Notes: generated from the letters alone by a model not told the origin. A stretch of 64,000 nucleotides of DNA from DATFRY01 sp035489015 (GCA_035489015.1 DATHKR010000338.1:26309-90308), one strand, 5' to 3'. Positions 1 to 7,496 are shown, counted from the stretch's first letter. Program-made: numbers and translations.

Positions 1-146
1 TGTTTGGTTGTTCATCGTCCGCGGACTGGGTCCGGTAGGAGTGGACGACGATCATTCTCAAATCGCAGCTTGAGGCTTCGATGTCTCGACCGTAGAGGTC
101 GCACGACGGGGAGTCAAGCACCCAACTCACTTTCTCTAGCTGAGTC

Positions 147-175
147 TTGAGTGAGCGTCGGATCGCCCGTACTCT
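147..175 (+). promoter_or_regulatory. Candidate leaderless promoter for the 84-aa HTH gene
   Basis: TTGAGT (147-152), a 17-bp spacer and TACTCT (170-175) lie so that transcription should start at or next to the ATG at 182, six bases after the -10. No ribosome binding site precedes that ATG. The TANNNT-N6-ATG layout is typical of actinobacterial leaderless mRNAs. The start site is inferred. Confidence 0.5.
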
Positions 176-181
176 CACGTC

Positions 182-436
182 ATGGCCATCTCTTCCGACG
201 CTCCCTACACGCGCTACGACGACGAGCTGCGCGCGATCGAAGACCTCCCCGAGCGCTGGGCCGCATTCGTCAACCTCGCCAAGCACCTCGAAGAGGAACT
301 CGAACTGTTCCGCAGACGCCAACGCCAAGAGATCGCCCAGGGGCTCAAGACCCCCACGACGACCTGGAAGCAGATCGGCAAGATCATGGGAGGCGTCACG
401 TACCAACGCGCCTTCCAGTACGGCAAGGGAGAGTGA
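182..436 (+). CDS. Small HTH-like protein (84 aa)
   Basis: Acidic, helical 84-aa protein. Residues about 60-80 contain W-K-Q-I-G-K-I-M-G-G-V-T-Y-Q-R-A, which resembles the sigma-like helix-turn-helix of small Streptomyces proteins (usually 'IGxxLGVSRQRAxQ'). DNA binding is likely; the target is unknown. The ATG is preferred because a -10 element sits six bases upstream, implying leaderless translation. It precedes the HTH-NUDIX gene on the same strand by 150 bases, so the two may form a regulatory pair. No enzymatic motif is visible. Confidence 0.7.
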   Translation: MAISSDAPYTRYDDELRAIEDLPERWAAFVNLAKHLEEELELFRRRQRQEIAQGLKTPTTTWKQIGKIMGGVTYQRAFQYGKGE

Positions 437-494
437 CGGTGGCTTCATGGGATCGAGTCAACGCGCGTGCGCGTCCCTGGACCATGAAGTCACC

Positions 495-543
495 CTGCAG
501 CAACATGCAGTGATCATGCAGCGGACATGCAGGCACCCTGCAG
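495..543 (+). repeat. Five helically phased (A/C)TGCAG repeats
   Basis: CTGCAG at 495, ATGCAG at 505, 516 and 527, and CTGCAG at 538 recur at 10, 11, 11 and 11 bases. All copies therefore face the same side of the helix. They lie 44 bases upstream of the GTG of the HTH-NUDIX gene. The likeliest role is a cooperative binding site for a regulator, perhaps one of the flanking HTH proteins; this is inference. Confidence 0.6.
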
Positions 544-586
544 CTTCGCCGCAACAGCCCCCACAGGCGCGGCCAAGGAGCCGATA

Positions 587-1225
587 GTGGATGTCACCCA
601 GTGGACCGGACGACACGCGTGCTGTCTCCAGGACGCATTCGAGGACTCGCAGGAGGAATTCGCTGCGCGCCTCGGGGTCTCCGTCCGGAGTGTCGCGTCA
701 TGGCACAAGTCGCCGGACATGGTCCCGAAGTTGGAAACCCGCCGGATTCTGAATACGGCCTACACGGAGAAGGCAGGTGATGCGGTGCGTCGGCGGTTCA
801 TCCACTACACGCGCGCCCAGCCCCAGCAGATGCAGGCACAGGCCTTGCGTGTAGCCATCGCCGTGGTGCGCCGCGGGGGTGAGGTGCTCCTCGTCTGCAG
901 GCAGGACGGCACGGACATCACCTGGCAGTTCCCTGCCGGAATCGTCAAGCCGGGCGGATCCGCCACCAAGGTCGCGGTCCGCGAAACGCTCGACGAAACA
1001 GGCATCCACTGCATGGTCCGTGAGCACCTCGGTGAACGACTTCATCCCGTAACCCGCGCCTACTGCAACTACTATCTCTGCGATTTCGTGCGCGGCGAAG
1101 CGGTCAATGGGGACGCTTCCGAAAACGCCGACGTGGCATGGGCTCCCATAGCGGAGCTCTCCCGCTACATCCCCGCCGACCGCATCTACCCGCCGATCCT
1201 GGACGCCCTGGAGGCCACCGTATGA
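587..1225 (+). CDS. HTH domain fused to a NUDIX domain
   Basis: 212 aa from a GTG with AAGGAG six bases upstream; the ATG at 527 lacks a good site. Residues about 10-60 form an HTH ('EEFAARLGVSVRSVASWH') of the type found at the N-terminus of many Streptomyces regulators. A linker is followed by a NUDIX fold, about 88-205. The NUDIX box (118-140) is degenerate: the first conserved Glu is Gly124 and the last pair reads D-E. Hydrolase activity may be weak or replaced by nucleotide sensing. It overlaps the next NUDIX gene by ATGA, so the two proteins are made together. Confidence 0.8.
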   Translation: MDVTQWTGRHACCLQDAFEDSQEEFAARLGVSVRSVASWHKSPDMVPKLETRRILNTAYTEKAGDAVRRRFIHYTRAQPQQMQAQALRVAIAVVRRGGEVLLVCRQDGTDITWQFPAGIVKPGGSATKVAVRETLDETGIHCMVREHLGERLHPVTRAYCNYYLCDFVRGEAVNGDASENADVAWAPIAELSRYIPADRIYPPILDALEATV

Positions 1226-1635
1226 CGACCGAGACGACTGCCGAGAAGCCCCCCGTGTCGGTGGCGATCATCACCGATGGCGGGAAGGTCCTCATGGCCC
1301 GCCGCCGCGCCTCTGAGGGTGAGATCTCCTGGGTCTTCCCGGGGGGCGCGATCGAGGCCGGCGAGTCCCCGGAGGAGGCGGCGGTCCGCGAGGTCGACGA
1401 GGAGACCGGCCTGAAGGTGGAAGTGATCAAGGTGCTCGGTGATCGAGTCCACCCGAAGTCGAAGGTGCCGATGCACTACGTCGCGGTCCGCCCCGTCGGC
1501 GGTGAGGCCCGGGTCGCTGACGACGAGGAGTTGGACGCGGTCGCCTGGATCGCGCACTCGGAGATCGCGGAGTACGTGCCCTACGGGCTGTTCGGACCGG
1601 TGCAGGAGTACCTCGATGGCGTACTCCCGCACTGA
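1222..1635 (+). CDS. NUDIX hydrolase
   Basis: 137 aa, a complete single-domain NUDIX protein. The box at residues 42-64 keeps every consensus position (G-x5-E-x7-R-E-x2-E-E-x-G-x), so it should bind a divalent metal and hydrolyse a nucleoside diphosphate linked to another group. The substrate cannot be told from sequence. The ATG overlaps the stop of the HTH-NUDIX gene (ATGA), giving a coupled pair of one regulatory-looking and one catalytically complete NUDIX protein. Confidence 0.88.
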   Translation: MTTETTAEKPPVSVAIITDGGKVLMARRRASEGEISWVFPGGAIEAGESPEEAAVREVDEETGLKVEVIKVLGDRVHPKSKVPMHYVAVRPVGGEARVADDEELDAVAWIAHSEIAEYVPYGLFGPVQEYLDGVLPH

Positions 1636-1684
1636 CACCGAGACGCATCCCCGCCCACGTCGTTGAATTGGGGGGGACGTGAAA

Positions 1685-1709
1685 GGCCGGACGCTGCGAA
1701 CGTCCGGCC
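1685..1709. terminator. Hairpin after the NUDIX pair
   Basis: Perfect 9-bp stem GGCCGGACG/CGTCCGGCC with a 7-base loop, 49 bases after the NUDIX stop. There is no T-run, as is common for high-GC actinobacterial terminators. The core recurs in the hairpin at 2164-2198. Confidence 0.6.
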
Positions 1710-1771
1710 AGCCCAACCAGCGGGTTGCCACCTGCTGATCAGTGAGTTCCTACCGCGAAGAAGGAGCACTC

Positions 1772-2083
1772 GTGTCTGCAACCTTAGCAACGCCGTCTAC
1801 AACCCGCACCCCTGTGGGACCTCGGCCGACCCCCGCCCACCTCCTCAACGCCCCGCTGCCGGACCTGCTGGCCGAGCTGGGTGTGGCCCTGGTGACGTCC
1901 TCGATCACCGACCGGACGTTCTGCGGTGGTGTCGCGGTCCGCGCGGACGGGTCGTTCTGCGTGCTGATGCCGCCTGGCCGCGACCCGGTCGAGCACGACA
2001 TTCTGGCCCGCGCACTGATCGGGACGGCGCTGGGCGTGCCGTTGCTGCCACTGCCAGAACCGTTCGAGATCACCGAGCTGTAG
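1772..2083 (+). CDS. Hypothetical protein (103 aa)
   Basis: GTG start with AAGGAG five bases upstream. A proline/threonine-rich N-terminus (1-25) precedes a compact alpha/beta region. I recognise no family; short proteins of this kind are common beside Streptomyces regulators. It lies between two related hairpins, so it is probably transcribed on its own. No membrane segment or metal motif is seen. Confidence 0.6.
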   Translation: MSATLATPSTTRTPVGPRPTPAHLLNAPLPDLLAELGVALVTSSITDRTFCGGVAVRADGSFCVLMPPGRDPVEHDILARALIGTALGVPLLPLPEPFEITEL

Positions 2084-2163
2084 AGCGGTGCGGATCAGGC
2101 GTAACTGCCCGCGTGAATATGCCACTTGGGTCACATGCGCCACGTAGAATGTCAGCAAAACGG

Positions 2164-2198
2164 CAGCGGCCGGACGGGGGTTCTCCGTCCGGCCGCTG
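2164..2198. terminator. Strong 14-bp hairpin
   Basis: Perfect 14-bp stem CAGCGGCCGGACGG with a 7-base loop, preceded by AAAA at 2157-2160. It contains the same GGCCGGACG core as the hairpin at 1685. It probably ends the transcript of the 103-aa gene. Confidence 0.75.
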
Positions 2199-2277
2199 TG
2201 CGTATGGAGCGGGTTACCAGCCCGCCTCGTCAGTGTCCCACCTCGAAGTAAGGCACCTCTCATGACGATAGCCGCCC

Positions 2278-2304
2278 CGGCCTCCGCCTGCCAGACGGAG
2301 GCCG
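2278..2304 (+). promoter_or_regulatory. Leader hairpin just upstream of the winged-helix gene
   Basis: A 9-bp stem CGGCCTCCG/CGGAGGCCG with a 9-base loop ends four bases before the GTG at 2309. No clear Shine-Dalgarno lies outside it; the GGAG in its 3' arm is base-paired. It may limit translation initiation. Confidence 0.4.
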
Positions 2305-2308
2305 AAAG

Positions 2309-2653
2309 GTGCTGATAGTCCAACGGTCCGAGATCAAGAAGGGCTTCTCCCAGCCCCCGAACGAGATGGTGTTCGACGAGCGGCTCGGGATGCTGTCCCG
2401 CATGGTGCTGGTCGAGATCCTGGCGCGGCCGCCGGGATGGCAGACGAACGCCCAGAAGATGTGGGAGAAGGCCCACCGGCATCGGGGTGATCGGGCGGAG
2501 AGCAAGAGGGCTTTCCGTATGGCGTTCGCCGAGCTGGAGGAGTACGGCTACCTGACCCGTGTGCGATCGAAGGTTCCTGCGGGACAGCCGGGTGGGGGCG
2601 GCTTCGTGACGACGTTGACGGTCTACAACCGCTCCACGAAACCGGACATTTAG
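2309..2653 (+). CDS. Winged-helix replication-like protein, probably truncated
   Basis: 114 aa from a GTG. Residues about 10-110 resemble the N-terminal winged helix of Streptomyces replication-initiator-like HTH proteins ('FSQPPNEMVFDERL', then 'AFAELEEYGYLTRV' and 'GFVTTLTVYN'). Those proteins, as I know them, are two to three times longer. Here an in-frame TAG follows 'STKPDI'. High-GC codon use continues beyond it in another frame (2653-2817), so a frameshift probably cut the gene. The shorter product could still bind DNA. Confidence 0.6.
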   Translation: MLIVQRSEIKKGFSQPPNEMVFDERLGMLSRMVLVEILARPPGWQTNAQKMWEKAHRHRGDRAESKRAFRMAFAELEEYGYLTRVRSKVPAGQPGGGGFVTTLTVYNRSTKPDI

Positions 2654-2817
2654 AGGTCGCCACTGGCGACACCTTCGGTGACGACGCCTTCGGCGAAGGT
2701 GTCACGGGCGAGGGGTTCGGCGGTCCGGGGTCTTCACTACCAAGACGGGTTACCCAATACGGAGAAGGCATCAATATCCGGCTTGCCAACACGCCCGTGG
2801 TGGCCCTTCGGCCTTAG
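2653..2817 (+). pseudogene. Possible frameshifted C-terminus of the winged-helix gene
   Basis: This stretch stays open for 54 codons in a frame different from the preceding ORF. Codon use is G/C-ending at first, encoding 'EVATGDTFGDDAF' and more. It has no start codon or ribosome site. The acidic Gly/Asp/Val composition resembles the linker that follows the winged helix in full-length relatives. Best read as the out-of-frame remainder of the upstream gene. Confidence 0.4.
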
Positions 2818-2872
2818 TGCGTGCGCGCGAGGCTTGATCGATTGCAGGCTGGCAACGAAGGGGCGAACGACC

Positions 2873-3160
2873 GTGACGAAGGAAGTCCACGTACAGCCGC
2901 ACATCCTCGACAGCGTGCTCCGTGATCCGGAGAGGCCGGTGACGTACATCCCCAACGACTTGATCCAGAACGCCCCGTTGAGCCTCGGTGCGGTCGGTCT
3001 CCTCAGCGAGCTCCTCGCGGCAGCTGGCGACTGGAGCATCGAGGACGCGCGGGCTGCTGAGCTGGAGCGGCGCGCCACGGGGCTGCCACCGGAGGACATC
3101 GACGAGCTGCTGGCCGAGCTGGACGCGGCGGGCTACGTGAGGATCGTCGACGTGCCGTAA
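2873..3160 (+). CDS. Hypothetical winged-helix-like protein (95 aa)
   Basis: GTG start with AAGGGG nine bases upstream. The pattern 'YIPNDLIQNAPLSLGAVGLL ...' followed by a final 'LDAAGYVRIV' mirrors the helix and wing layout of the gene at 2309. It is probably a short relative of the same winged-helix class. Function unknown. Confidence 0.6.
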   Translation: MTKEVHVQPHILDSVLRDPERPVTYIPNDLIQNAPLSLGAVGLLSELLAAAGDWSIEDARAAELERRATGLPPEDIDELLAELDAAGYVRIVDVP

Positions 3161-3191
3161 CCGGACCCTCCCCCGCCCCGTTGCCCTGGTC

Positions 3192-3377
3192 ATGGACGGC
3201 ATCGCACCCCCGGTCACCGGCGACTTCCCCGAGCCCACCCGCCTCCCGCTGATCACATTGGACGAGGCGCGGGAGGCGGTCCGGCTGCTGCAGGTGCTGG
3301 CCGGCGGATCCGGCGAGCACGCCACGGACGCGCACATCCTGGCCGGGCAGATCGCGGGCCGGCTGCCGTCGGAGTAG
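3192..3377 (+). CDS. Hypothetical small protein (61 aa)
   Basis: Starts 31 bases after the previous stop, with no clear ribosome site. One long amphipathic helix is predicted around 'LDEAREAVRLLQVLAG'. It ends just before a strong bidirectional terminator, consistent with being the last gene of this plus-strand group. Confidence 0.45.
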   Translation: MDGIAPPVTGDFPEPTRLPLITLDEAREAVRLLQVLAGGSGEHATDAHILAGQIAGRLPSE

Positions 3378-3404
3378 CGGCGACCCTCACCGTCCGTACA
3401 CGTC

Positions 3405-3438
3405 TGCGGCCCCCGGCCCACACGGGTCGGGGGCCGCA
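3405..3438. terminator. Bidirectional terminator between convergent genes
   Basis: A 15-bp stem (TGCGGCCCCCGGCCC with one G-U pair) closed by a 4-base ACAC loop, between the plus-strand gene ending at 3377 and the glycosyltransferase ending at 3451. Confidence 0.85.
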
Positions 3439-3450
3439 ATCGCATGGGGC

Positions 3451-4944
3451 CTACCGGCGGGGCAGGGCGGTTTGCAGGGTGGTCTCGGTGTCCACATCGA
3501 GGAGCTTGACGGCCCGCACTCGCGCCGTCGGGAAGTCTGCGAGCATCGCCGCCGCCAGGGGCTGCGGGCCGACCGCGGTGGCGAGGGACACTTCGGCGCC
3601 GTTCTGGCGGGTCCCCCAGCCGGTGCGGGCGCACGTCGCGATGCCGTACCAGCGCAACCACCGCAGCGCCGTCCACGCCAGGACGATCGCCAGGGGCATC
3701 AGGAGCCACGTCACCGCCCGCGACCGGATCCGCTCATCGCTGCGGATCACACTCAGGTAGCGCAACCCCTGCGCCCAGCCGATGAGGAACGGCACCCACA
3801 GCATGCTCAACGGCGGCAGATTCGTGTACGCGATCGGCTCGACGAGCACCAGCCACACGGTGACCATCTGGACGAGGAACACCTGGAACCAGCGCAGCAG
3901 GTGCAGCCAGAACGCAGGCCGCGCCACCGACAGGTACCGCATCCGCCACACCGACCGGATCGTGGAGCCGCGCATCCACCGCAGGTACATGCGGGAGAAA
4001 TGCCCCCAGCTCTCCGGCATCGCCGTGAACACCACCGCGGACGGCTGCTGAACGGTCAGGCCGCGCTCCTGCGCGTACAGGGTGAGGAGGCTGTCGTCGG
4101 AGAACATCACCGGGCGGCCCATGAACGTTTCGTTCAAATAGCTGCCGAGGTTGTCGCGGATGATGCCCGCCCGGTACGCGGCGAGGGGACCGGAGTTCAC
4201 CATGACGGCGCCGACCGCGGACTGCCCGGACCGGTCGACGAGCTGGGTGGTGGTGAACCACAGGTCAGTGACACGGGCCAGGAGACTGGCGTGGTTGTTC
4301 GTGGCGATGACGATCCCGGCGACCGACTGCACGCGCGGCCGGGCGAACGGGGCGAGGGCTTCGGCAACAGCGTTGGGGGCAAAGCAGCTGTCGGAGTCGC
4401 ACGTGATGTAAATGTCCGCGTCGCCGCTGCGGTCGACGGCGTTGGCCTGGGCGTGCCGTTTCCCCGCGTTGGGGATGCGCTGCCAGGTGGTGTGAAGTCC
4501 GGCGTTACGGGCTGCCTGCTGCCACCAGGTGCGGATGTGGGTGTAGTCGGAGCTGGTGCTGCCGTCGTCGACGATGTGCACGGAGTCCGGCATGCGGGTC
4601 TGGCGGAGGAACGATTCCAGACCGAGGCGCAGGTATCCGGGGTCCTCGTTGTAGACGGGCACGAGGATCGATATGTGGAGGCTGTCGAGATACCGCTGCT
4701 GCCGGGCGCTGACCTTCCTGGGGCGCTCCAGGTGGTACATGAGCGTCTGCGTCATGAACGCGAAGAACAGGGCCACCCAGACGAGGCTGAGGCGGCTGCT
4801 TGTGTGGGCGTAATCGGAGGCGGCGAGGGCGTGTTGTGCGGCCCAGGCGGCGGCGCATCCGAGGACGACGATGCCGATGAGGATGGTGCCGGAGCGGTGC
4901 TGGTGGGCGGCCAGTACCGGGGTCCGGCGGCGGCGTCCGGTCAC
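3451..4944 (-). CDS. Membrane glycosyltransferase family 2 (hyaluronan/chitin-synthase-like)
   Basis: 497 aa. Two N-terminal membrane helices (about 20-40, 52-70) precede a cytoplasmic GT2 domain with PVYNE (96-100), DDGST (126-130), D-S-D (183-185), SGPLAAYR (251-258), a catalytic Asp pair (283-284) and an R-W pocket motif (322-323). At least four further helices follow (about 345-430). This is the layout of processive enzymes that polymerise a sugar and extrude the chain across the membrane; the sugar is unknown. The GTG start overlaps the stop of the LAxTG mini-protein (GTGA). A surface-altering accessory function, for example exclusion of other phages, is plausible but inferred. Confidence 0.88.
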   Translation of the reverse strand: MTGRRRRTPVLAAHQHRSGTILIGIVVLGCAAAWAAQHALAASDYAHTSSRLSLVWVALFFAFMTQTLMYHLERPRKVSARQQRYLDSLHISILVPVYNEDPGYLRLGLESFLRQTRMPDSVHIVDDGSTSSDYTHIRTWWQQAARNAGLHTTWQRIPNAGKRHAQANAVDRSGDADIYITCDSDSCFAPNAVAEALAPFARPRVQSVAGIVIATNNHASLLARVTDLWFTTTQLVDRSGQSAVGAVMVNSGPLAAYRAGIIRDNLGSYLNETFMGRPVMFSDDSLLTLYAQERGLTVQQPSAVVFTAMPESWGHFSRMYLRWMRGSTIRSVWRMRYLSVARPAFWLHLLRWFQVFLVQMVTVWLVLVEPIAYTNLPPLSMLWVPFLIGWAQGLRYLSVIRSDERIRSRAVTWLLMPLAIVLAWTALRWLRWYGIATCARTGWGTRQNGAEVSLATAVGPQPLAAAMLADFPTARVRAVKLLDVDTETTLQTALPRR

Positions 4945-5111
4945 TTCTCACCGACGGTGCGTCCGCGGCGGAAGCGGAGGCGGATGAGGAGGGTTCCGGT
5001 GGCGACGAGGAGGAGCGCGGCGAGGATCATCCAGCCGCCGATGTAGTAGGCGGTGCCGCCGATGACGACGGTGCCGATTCCGGTGTGTGCGAGTTGGCCG
5101 TGGTCTGACAT
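4941..5111 (-). CDS. LAxTG cell-wall-sorting mini-protein (56 aa)
   Basis: The protein consists almost only of a sortase sorting signal: L-A-H-T-G at residues 7-11, one hydrophobic helix (about 13-42), then 'RLRFRRGR'. LAxTG is the motif recognised by class E sortases of Streptomyces. There is no signal peptide and no protein body before the motif, which is odd. A good ribosome site (GGGGGA) precedes the ATG. It is coupled to the glycosyltransferase by GTGA, suggesting that it helps place or stabilise that enzyme in the envelope. Sortase processing is not demonstrated. Confidence 0.7.
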   Translation of the reverse strand: MSDHGQLAHTGIGTVVIGGTAYYIGGWMILAALLLVATGTLLIRLRFRRGRTVGEK

Positions 5112-5230
5112 GGGTTCCCCCGGGCTTTCTGTTGAATGTGGGAGTGCATCAGGTTGTGGTGGCGGCTTGCGGGCTGTTGGGGTGAATGGGTTCGGTTGTT
5201 GCGCCTGGGTGATGAGGGTGCGGGCCGTGG

Positions 5231-5254
5231 CCTGCGTAGGGGTTCCTACGCAGG
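5231..5254. terminator. Terminator hairpin closing the early operon
   Basis: Perfect 10-bp stem CCTGCGTAGG/CCTACGCAGG with a GGTT loop, just beyond the 56-aa gene that ends at 5264. It separates the early operon from the glycosyltransferase pair. Confidence 0.75.
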
Positions 5255-5263
5255 CGCGGTGGG

Positions 5264-5434
5264 TCAGGCAGGTCGGCTGGTGAGGTGCCAGCCGCGGCAG
5301 GCGGAACACCGGTACGCGCGCTGCTCGCGCCGCTTCGATCCAGTGCGGTCGATACCCGCGAGCGCGAACATGGCGGCGATGCGGTCGCGGTAGCGCCACT
5401 TCCCCGACGGGCACGGGGGCGGTTGCCGCTTCAT
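5264..5434 (-). CDS. Small zinc-ribbon-like protein (56 aa)
   Basis: Basic protein with Cys8, a 'YRCSACRGWH' segment and a following His, consistent with one zinc site of the kind seen in small phage RNA- or DNA-binding proteins. The ATG overlaps the HIT gene stop (ATGA). Last gene of the early transcription unit. Function unknown. Confidence 0.65.
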   Translation of the reverse strand: MKRQPPPCPSGKWRYRDRIAAMFALAGIDRTGSKRREQRAYRCSACRGWHLTSRPA

Positions 5435-5841
5435 GGCGCGTCTCCCGAGGTGCGCCGGGTGCGGCCGGAGTGCCAGGGCAGGGCCAGTCCGTCGTTCTCC
5501 GTCCGGGGAATCAGGTGCAGGTGAAGGTGGGAAACGGACTGCGTGGCGTGTACGCCTCGGCTGGTGATCAGGTTGGCGTGCACCAGGTCCAGGTCGCGGC
5601 AGAGCTGCGCCGCCCGCCGCGCGGTCGCCCCGGTCACGTCGGGGTCGTCCGCGAAATCGACGACGTGGCTCTTCGGGATGACGAGGATGTGCCCCTCGAC
5701 CACCGGTTGGCGCGGGACGATCGCGAAGGCGTCGGCCCACTCGCCCACGAACGTGGCGGGCGCGCGGCCGAGGTTGATCAGGCAGAAGGGGCAGGACTCG
5801 TTGGACTTGGCCAGCGGGTCGGTTGCTGCCGGTTTGGTCAC
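5431..5841 (-). CDS. HIT (histidine triad) family protein
   Basis: 136 aa from a GTG with AGGAGA upstream. CPFC (17-20) begins the HIT fold and the triad HLHLHL lies at 105-110; 'EGHILVIPKSH' (49-59) is a classic HIT segment. HIT proteins hydrolyse or transfer nucleotides from nucleotidylated substrates such as AMP-lysine or Ap4A. It sits at the end of the phage early operon, so a role in nucleotide metabolism during infection is possible. Single complete domain. Confidence 0.88.
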   Translation of the reverse strand: MTKPAATDPLAKSNESCPFCLINLGRAPATFVGEWADAFAIVPRQPVVEGHILVIPKSHVVDFADDPDVTGATARRAAQLCRDLDLVHANLITSRGVHATQSVSHLHLHLIPRTENDGLALPWHSGRTRRTSGDAP

Positions 5842-5859
5842 GGTGGGTCTCCTGGTGGG

Positions 5860-6021
5860 TCAGGGGGTGGGGCGGTACCGGGGCTGCCAGGCGAGGTGCG
5901 GGCGCAGGATGGCCAACGCCTTCTCGGCGGGGGTGGGCGGCGCGGGGATGTGGATCCACCTCTCGCCGGCGTTCAGCCAGAGGTCGACCCCCGGCGGCAT
6001 CAACGCGATCGGGTCAGGCAT
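5860..6021 (-). CDS. Hypothetical small protein (53 aa)
   Basis: Short proline-rich protein overlapping the previous gene by 8 bases. 'VDLWLNAGERWIHIPAPPTP' is a compact aromatic-rich segment. No family recognised. Real coding is supported by tight packing and codon bias. Confidence 0.55.
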   Translation of the reverse strand: MPDPIALMPPGVDLWLNAGERWIHIPAPPTPAEKALAILRPHLAWQPRYRPTP

Positions 6022-6244
6022 GGTCGGCCACCCCGATCCGGTGGCACGGGCAGACGCAGCTGCCCGCACCGTCCGGGCAGAACTTGCACCGCGCCGGCGC
6101 CTTCGCCCCGACCCGGCCGGTCTCCCCGGCGCAGTACGCGTGATCACCGTGCAAACACGACGTGGCCAGGTACCGGTGCACCCCGTGGCGGTGTGCGTAC
6201 CGGGTGAGGTGGATGGCGAGACGGCCCGCCAGGTCGGCGATCAC
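6014..6244 (-). CDS. Cys/His-rich small protein (76 aa)
   Basis: GTG start overlapping the previous stop (GTGA). Cysteines and histidines are arranged as C-x2-H-x3-C, then C-x2-C and 'CVCPCH' near the C-terminus, consistent with one or two zinc sites. One of several zinc-binding proteins in this stretch. Function unknown. Confidence 0.65.
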   Translation of the reverse strand: MIADLAGRLAIHLTRYAHRHGVHRYLATSCLHGDHAYCAGETGRVGAKAPARCKFCPDGAGSCVCPCHRIGVADHA

Positions 6245-7113
6245 TTCGGGTCTCCGTCGAGGGCGGCGCGGACGGCGTTGATGATGGCCTTCAGCTCCAG
6301 CACGTGGCGTGTGGCGTCGACGGCCGCCTGCTCGTACTGCCTGACCTGTTCCCACCACGGGCGCTCGACGGTCGGCGCGACCATGCTGCGCCAGCGCTCG
6401 AAGATCGGGCCCGGAACGGTCAGGAGGCACTGGTACCCGGCGGCGCCCTCCTCGTTGGCGTCGCGTGAGAACCGGCCCAGTACGTCGGTGAGTACGGCGG
6501 CGTGCTGGTCGCGGTCCCGCTGGACGTCGGCGCGTTCCCGTTCGGCGCCGCCGAGGTGGTGGTCGCCCGCCTCCTGCATCCGGGCCAGCTCGGCACGCAG
6601 CTGGGCCAGCTCGCTGTCGTCGCCAGCTATGTCGGTCGCCCGCACGCACGGCCGTTCCCCGCACGCACAGTTCGCGCAGTGGGCGCAGAACGACAGGTCG
6701 CGGTAGTTCCGGTAGACGACCGGGGTGCCGCCGCAGGAGCAGCAGGTGTCCGGCGTGTCCGTGCTGGTCGCGGGCGTCTCTTCGGGGCTCATGAAGATGT
6801 GATCGCCTTCGACGCAGTGGCTGGACACGCATCGGCCGACGGGGGTGGCGTCGGTCCCCACCGCCTGCTGCCCCTCGGTCGCGGCGATGTACGCGTCCCG
6901 GGCTTCCGGCCCGCGCAGGTGGTGGACGGCGAGGACCGCGGCCTGCCGGAACCCGCACGCCATCCCGCCGGCCGCGTACAGGGCCTCGACGGCGGTGAGG
7001 TCATCCGCAGGGCGCCGACCCGCCTCGTCGGCGGTGCGTTGGGCTTTCGCCTGCTCCGCCTCCAGGTGGGCGAGGAGGGCGGTGATCGGGTCGGAGGTCG
7101 GCTGGTCGGTCAT
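6241..7113 (-). CDS. Hypothetical protein with central zinc-binding cluster (290 aa)
   Basis: ATG with AGGAG upstream; overlaps the preceding gene by ATGA. Helical N-terminal third, then a Cys-rich block ('CCSCGG', 'FCAHCANCACGERPC') around residues 125-160, then a long coiled-coil-like region rich in Glu/Arg. Proteins of this type are frequent in Streptomyces phages without assigned function. Nucleic-acid contact through the zinc cluster is a guess. Confidence 0.65.
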   Translation of the reverse strand: MTDQPTSDPITALLAHLEAEQAKAQRTADEAGRRPADDLTAVEALYAAGGMACGFRQAAVLAVHHLRGPEARDAYIAATEGQQAVGTDATPVGRCVSSHCVEGDHIFMSPEETPATSTDTPDTCCSCGGTPVVYRNYRDLSFCAHCANCACGERPCVRATDIAGDDSELAQLRAELARMQEAGDHHLGGAERERADVQRDRDQHAAVLTDVLGRFSRDANEEGAAGYQCLLTVPGPIFERWRSMVAPTVERPWWEQVRQYEQAAVDATRHVLELKAIINAVRAALDGDPK

Positions 7114-7496
7114 CGGGTCTCCTCGGTGGGCGCGTCGAGGATGGGCGTGATGTTGAAGACGGGCTCTCCCTCCATGGCCTCCGCGTCGGCCGCGAACACG
7201 GCCTTGACGTCGGCGATGCTCATGCCGTCGAAGGTCTGCCAACAGTGCGGGCATGGATCACCGTTGAGCGGTACCGGGGCCGCGCAGTACCGGCACGGAC
7301 TACCGGGTTCCTCACTGCTGCCGCTGCACGGATGCTGGTCGAGGTGCTGGGGGTGTTCGTCGGCCCACTTGCAGAACCCGTCGCGGCTTTGGCCGCACGA
7401 GCGGCACAGGTCGGAGCCTGGGTCACGCCAGTGCGGCTGATACGTCTCGGTGCAGGTCGGACAGGTGAAGGACGCAGGCTGGCGGGGGTCGGTCAC
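7110..7496 (-). CDS. Double zinc-ribbon protein (128 aa)
   Basis: GTG start coupled by GTGA. Four Cys pairs (CPTC, CRSC, CRYC, CPHC) over residues 12-88 give two zinc ribbons like those of rubredoxin-type or transcription-factor-like small proteins. The C-terminus is acidic. Probably binds nucleic acid or a protein partner; no enzyme motif. Confidence 0.7.
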   Translation of the reverse strand: MTDPRQPASFTCPTCTETYQPHWRDPGSDLCRSCGQSRDGFCKWADEHPQHLDQHPCSGSSEEPGSPCRYCAAPVPLNGDPCPHCWQTFDGMSIADVKAVFAADAEAMEGEPVFNITPILDAPTEETR

